The notes under the pieces were generated by a model. The model did no database searches. It saw only the letters and a program-made list of their open reading frames with translations, and had not been told where the DNA came from. Positions 60,301 to 64,000 of a DNA stretch of 64,000 nucleotides are shown one piece after another. Position numbers and translations under genes: made by a program. Within the stretch, counting starts at the first letter, position 1, and each line of letters starts with the position of its first letter. This DNA comes from Ornithodoros turicata (taxonomy: Eukaryota > Arthropoda > Arachnida > Ixodida > Argasidae), in contig NW_026999465.1 of NCBI RefSeq assembly GCF_037126465.1, positions 1 through 64,000 on the forward strand, in the 5' to 3' direction.

Positions 60301-61909
60301 CAGCCTCGTGTCATCCATATATCATATTAGATATCATATCATCCATATATCATATCATATATCAGCACTTATCGTAGAAAATCACTGTGGAGGCTCGCAA
60401 ACAATCACTTGTCGCCAAGTATTTTGCCACGCATACAATGATGATGATACTTTGATGCTTCAGGTTGCTAGGGAACTTTGATTTAGCTCTAATATTGTTC
60501 AAGAAAGTAGCGCGATTCCTCGAGTCTGAGCAGCGTGACAAGGCTAAGGACTACACAAAACAGGGCCACAGTCTGTGTCGGCCTTTTTTTTTTTTTCCGT
60601 CCCACTCCTCAGGCTCAAGGAATTATGCTACCCTGTTCAGTTACACATCAGCTCGCTCGCTTACTGTTCCTGTGCTTGTTGATGTTGGCAAAAATTTTAA
60701 AACTCCTGTGTTTGTATGTGATTTCAAGAGCCTGTTGAGTGGGCCAAGAAAAAGCGTATGCTGTCAACAAACATTTCACGGCAACATGCACACTAACCAA
60801 ACAGCTCCTCCTTTCACTCTTTTGATTGGCTTTTGTTCTTTCAGTCCTTGAAGTTACGGAAGAGCGATAGTCGTAAAGCATGTTTCAAGCCGCTACGAGC
60901 TTTTATTTAATTATTCTTTCGGCTAGGCTGCATGCATAATTTGTCCATCCTCCATGAGCCGCAACAATGGACGTCATCTACCGTGCAGTGCATTCGAAGG
61001 ACAGGAGGTCGTCCAGTTGCCTTAGTGAGCACCACTCTTCCTTTCTAAGTAAGCATTGATACGGGTGTGGCACGAGGTTCTCATTCAGGAAAGGCTCAGA
61101 GGAGCATTTTTTTGTGCGTGTGTGTGGCAACAAGTGGGCAAACACTTGACCACCCCGAAGAGCTCGACACTGATTTCCTCATTGCATGCCAGTCGAGCGC
61201 TTGCTGAGCGAGGCCACGGTAGTGGAGGATTGGTTAGGATTGGTCACGAGCAAAGAACACTTTTTTACCCTCCAAGTAGTGCAATGCGGATGTTGGCTCT
61301 GAATGTTGGGCTTAGCGTCCATCCAGGTAGGCCGCCTGGTAGGCTCGTCTCACTCCACAGGTGGAGAGCTGACAACGAATCCAAGCACTCCAGGTGTTCC
61401 CTATAAATTTGTCGTGAACACCTTACATTAGAAAATGACTTCCCACGAATCCACAGTACGGATCAATGACACGTACTTGACGTATTTCTGCTCGTTCCAG
61501 GAGGACACAACTGCTTGCGGTACGGCTTGCTCTACGAATAACAGACGCATGATGTAGTGCCGGCCCATGGCTGGAACTTCCCTGTCGGAAGAACAGTCTC
61601 TGAAAAAATAGCTAACTCTCTCGGCCGACGCATTTTCGAAAGAGGCTCGGAAGGGCACAAGGAAGCAACGAGCTATACACTCCTTTTAAACGTATATTTG
61701 CGCGAGCCGAATTTGTGGCAATCACCAATGTATGTAACTGAACACTGTGGATAATCTCACCGAAACACTGCTAAGCATGTTGCAGGATGAGCATAGAGCT
61801 TCTCTAACGTCGCGGGAGGTAAGGTTTTCAAATAACTGTGCAGATCTTGACATCGTAATGTTTTAGAAACAGTAAAACTCGCGCTCGTTGCCGCTGTCAT
61901 TGCTGTCAT
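48389..61909 (-). CDS. GTF2H4: TFIIH core subunit p52 (GTF2H4/Tfb2), fourteen exons
   Basis: Exons on the minus strand: 61909-61761, 61581-61477, 61400-61269, 58817-58724, 58656-58565, 58498-58384, 58318-58250, 57445-57362, 57291-57159, 57074-57023, 54685-54607, 53362-53315, 51853-51713, 48499-48389. All are GT-AG with continuous phase, giving 467 residues (human about 462). Family blocks in order: [149 protein letters not shown] and DDVKRFWKR at the C-terminus. p52 anchors and stimulates the XPB helicase within TFIIH and contacts p8/GTF2H5, serving transcription initiation and nucleotide-excision repair. Introns range from about 65 bp to 3.2 kb; the long ones hold transposons. An alternative acceptor in intron 1 (exon 2 starting 61599) would insert six residues (DCSSDR). 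Confidence 0.97.
48974..49656. mobile_element. hAT-type element in GTF2H4 intron 13
   Basis: Ends CAGAGCTGCGCGAATA and, inverted, GTGAGCTGTGCAAATATTCG. Flanked by an 8-bp repeat with one mismatch (CATATAAA 48966-48973, CATATCAA 49657-49664). Rich in CGAATA-type motifs; no transposase seen. Confidence 0.7.
50523..51575. mobile_element. Tigger/pogo-like TIR element in GTF2H4 intron 13
   Basis: Ends CAGTCAACCCTCTTTCTATG and, inverted, CAGTCAAACCTCGATTTGTG, with TA on both sides (50521-50522 and 51576-51577). Same family as 55823-56555. The interior has no recognised transposase frame. Confidence 0.75.
52397..53208. repeat. inverted-repeat pair flanking ~750 bp in GTF2H4 intron 12
   Basis: CAGTGCCGTGTATGCCAAAG (from 52398, continuing GGAGTCTGGCCA) is the inverse of TGGCCAGACTCCCTTTGGCA ... 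GCACTG at 53177-53208. Probably the sub-terminal arms of a TIR element; the outer ends are not defined. Confidence 0.6.
53211..53264. repeat. 54-bp near-perfect palindrome
   Basis: TAGGGTGCCTC ... AGTTGCGCCCT, then a 2-4 bp centre, then AGGGCGCAACTA ... GAGGCACCCTA. It lies just 50 bp 5' of the GTF2H4 exon 12 low boundary, inside intron 12. Confidence 0.8.
55823..56555. mobile_element. Tigger/pogo-like TIR element in GTF2H4 intron 10
   Basis: Ends CAGTCAACCCTCGATTTATG and, inverted, CAGTCAACCCTCGATTTATG, perfect over at least 20 bp, with TA duplication (55821-55822 and 56556-56557). Repeated CATAAATCGAGG / CATAAAACGAGG motifs crowd the right end. No transposase. Confidence 0.88.
59120..60200. 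repeat. degenerate GTTACTTTT/AAGTAACTT-rich repeat in GTF2H4 intron 3
   Basis: Dozens of short GTAACT/AGTTAC motifs in both orientations. Related sequence occurs at 5.83-5.96 kb and 55.0-55.7 kb. Probably one or more old copies of a tick dispersed repeat; ends not defined. Confidence 0.55.
60290..60366 (+). repeat. ATATCAT-type microsatellite
   Basis: Imperfect tandem CATATATCATATCAT units in GTF2H4 intron 3. Confidence 0.7.
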
Positions 61910-62494
61910 TTCGGTTTCAAACCGCCATCACTGGACCCTGGATCTGAACTGAACCACTGAACGACACAGACACACGCACACACACGCGCGCGCGCCGCTT
62001 TGAAGGATATGTGTGGCTTTTAGACAAGTGATAGATGACAACAGCACAAGTACACAAGTAGGCGGAAAAGCGTCGGGAATCTTGTCCAAGTCCTGTCTGT
62101 CGAGAGTGTGCATTTACGTCTTTCTTTTCTCTGCGGCGTCTTCGTGACCTCTGTTGCGGAAGGGGAGATAAGAAAGGATAAGTATCATGAACTTTTGGCT
62201 GCTTTTGGGTACGTCCGACATTTGCCTCTGGCAACCCCAACAACCCTGCGCATGCGCATCAGTGCAGACTTCGTGAATGCGTAAATTGGAGTGACTCCCG
62301 ATGTTGTGTTGTCGAATATAAAAACAGTGACTGGTCAGTGGTCACACCACACACTCGTGAGAAATCCTATGATCCAACTGACACCCTGCTGTCCTGTCAA
62401 CACAGGATCGCTTGCTTTCATTGGAGAAAGACAACGGTGCACCATTTACTGCTTACAGTTTACTGCGGTTGTGACTTGATAGACAGGTATCACC
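61910..62494. promoter_or_regulatory. shared divergent promoter region of GTF2H4 and STEEP1
   Basis: 585 bp between the two start codons. It contains a perfect NRF1 palindrome TGCGCATGCGCA at 62247-62258 and a YY1-like motif ATGGCGGT on the minus strand (61921-61928) just upstream of the GTF2H4 start. A TATA-like TATAAAAA lies at 62317-62324 on the STEEP1 side. A CA/CG simple repeat lies at 61970-61995. Start sites are inferred from these motifs only. Confidence 0.6.
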
Positions 62495-62786
62495 ATGCCA
62501 AAAGTTGTGTCTAGAAGCATCGTATGCTCCGACACAAAAGACCAAGAAGAATACAGTGAGGAAAAACCTCTGAACGTGTACTATTGCTTGTGCGGTAGTA
62601 TGGCTATGATTTTAGGTTAGTATAGTGCCATGAACTGCTGAGCGTAAGTTTAATTAGTTTCCGATTTGTAGATTGTGCCATCGAGAAGCTACCTCTGCGT
62701 CCAAGAGATGGGGCACGCGTGATAGACGGAGCAAAGCACGCTCACAAGCTTTCATATAATGCAGATGAGACCACTTACATCAAACG
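62495..62786 (+). CDS. STEEP1: STING ER exit protein (STEEP1, formerly CXorf56 family), first two exons
   Basis: Exon 1 62495-62615 starts at a good Kozak context (CACCATGC) with [20 protein letters not shown] and includes [11 protein letters not shown] 56-bp GT-AG intron follows. Exon 2 62672-62786 encodes [27 protein letters not shown] and ETTYIKR, ending in phase 2 before GTAAGC. This covers about residues 1-78 of a family that is about 220 residues long. The next conserved block (CAKCGLPLFY) is not found before the window ends, so the gene runs off the right edge. Known role: endoplasmic-reticulum protein that promotes STING exit to the Golgi in mammals; the function in ticks is inferred. 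Confidence 0.95.
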
Positions 62787-64000
62787 GTAAGCTTGTGACA
62801 GTTTCCGTATATCCGTACGTAACGGAACGGATATACGGCCGATCCTACGGATCCGTACGGACCATAACATATGCTAGAGTGACAAACTTGTTGGTCTTTA
62901 ATTAATCAAATTCAGTGATTTATATTACACAGTACTTGCTTGTTACAAGGGAAAGGGTGCAGGCTAGCTGGGATAGATCCACAAAGAAGACCGAGAGACG
63001 CGGACACAGAAGGCGACACACGTGTGACGTCTTCTGTGTCCGTGCCTTTCAAAACAAATTTAAAAAAGAGTGTGGATTCAAATAATAGAGAGTACCCGGT
63101 ATGACGCCTCAACGATGCTGAAACATGGTTGCCGCGATGGATCCCAGCCACTTGCCATCCGCCGCTGTCGGGTGCCTTTGCCTCAGATTCAAAATAGAAC
63201 AGGTGGAAGAGGAGGAATAGCTGGCAGAAGGCAGCAGTATGTCCAAAAGATTACAAGCACGATTAGGTAAAAAGTGGGATGCTGAAACAGCCGGCGGGAG
63301 AAGTGGAATAGCTGTTTACAAAAAGAACGGCTTACAGAAAGGCACCAAAAGTATTCGAAAAGTAAAACAACTTATGCGATGACAAAATCGTGTGTAACGT
63401 TATCTAAATTTCAAGGTTACAATTGAAAGGCGAGTGCAGTGCTTTAGTCGACATTTATGTAAACTGTCGCCAGTTGACCTTAAAGGGGTTGCGACAGGTC
63501 ATCCCACATTATCCCAGATAAACGTAAAGTACGGTTCTTTGCACCATTGTGAACCTGCATTGAATGTTTCACAGCCGTTAGAGGAACTGCGCACTGCAAA
63601 ACCGAAGCTTATGCAGCGTGTGTTTGGGGGCTTGTATTTCACTACTGTGTATTGACCGTGTATTCACATGAGCCACAGAAGCGGAAGACGCGAAAAACGT
63701 GATAGCTTTCTCAGCGCGAGCACTCAGCATACAGTGTTCACGGCCAGTGCTAACTCTGGGGAATATCCTGCAACGCAGTCGCAAGATATTCAGTAGCAGA
63801 CGACAAGAACGACACTGACGGTGTCGTCTGCTAAGTGCGCAGAACGCCACTCCCAGTGTTCCGCACCGTGTGAATGCTCACATAATACGGGACGGAACCT
63901 CGTCTCTGTAAGCAGTGCGTTTGCTTTTTCTTCCACTAGAATCTTCCAAAAGGATGTCGCTCGCGTGAATACACAGTGAAAATGTCCCAACTAGGGTTGC
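62787..64000 (+). other. STEEP1 intron 2, incomplete
   Basis: No further STEEP1 exon seen. It holds a cluster of CCGTAC/GTACGG palindromic motifs at 62810-62865 and a hairpin CGGACACAGAAG ... CTTCTGTGTCCG at 63001-63042. The motif in that hairpin resembles the inverted ends of the Penelope-like remnant at 44.3-44.9 kb. Confidence 0.55.

Noticed and set aside
61582..61599. Longer form of GTF2H4 exon 2 starting at 61599
   Set aside because: It keeps phase but inserts DCSSDR into the conserved FRE-P segment; the acceptor at 61582-61584 gives the conserved join. Rare alternative use is possible.
61917..62243. Minus-strand open frame near the NRF1 site as first exon of GTF2H4
   Set aside because: The conserved N-terminus ([10 protein letters not shown]) continues open to the ATG at 61909 without needing an upstream exon. 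The frame is probably 5' UTR or promoter sequence.

Overview
The window looks like nuclear DNA of a tick (Ixodida). Genes are split by GT-AG introns, there are no operons, and intergenic and intronic DNA is packed with transposon relics. Three things point to ticks: tRNA-headed SINEs resembling the tick Ruka family, a single-exon M13 (neprilysin-like) metallopeptidase paralogue of the kind ticks carry in large numbers, and an arthropod-type defensin exon. I cannot name the species.

Layout. 1-9.8 kb: repeats (a SINE, three hAT-type elements with 8-bp duplications, palindromes) and one last exon of a defensin-like antimicrobial peptide (6027-6139). 9.88-22.0 kb, plus strand: complete seven-exon PRPF38B splicing-factor gene, whose introns hold most of the transposons here, including a two-level nested insertion at 14.2-15.5 kb. 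22-26 kb: repeats. 26.6-31.3 kb, minus strand: a complete five-exon THAP zinc-finger gene with a YY1/NRF1-type promoter at 31.44-31.48 kb. 31.9-35.9 kb, minus strand: a decayed Mutator-like (MULE) transposase gene combining C2H2 fingers, a MULE core, a SWIM-like zinc knuckle and an Ulp1/C48-like peptidase-like tail, split by a clean SINE insertion. 36-41 kb: repeats, including a hAT MITE inserted into a SINE. 41.5-43.6 kb, minus strand: a 695-residue membrane M13 protein whose zinc site is altered (HEMMR in place of HExxH). 44-48 kb: a Penelope-like relic, a Tigger/pogo-type element and two orphan candidate exons. 48.4-61.9 kb, minus strand: complete 14-exon GTF2H4 (TFIIH p52). 62.5 kb to the end, plus strand: first two exons of STEEP1, head to head with GTF2H4 across 585 bp containing an NRF1 palindrome.

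The conserved genes act in splicing (PRPF38B), transcription and nucleotide-excision repair (GTF2H4) and STING trafficking (STEEP1). Nothing suggests they form one pathway; the head-to-head GTF2H4/STEEP1 pair may share a promoter. Exon boundaries were set by eye from GT-AG sites, reading-phase continuity and remembered family conservation. No database search was run.
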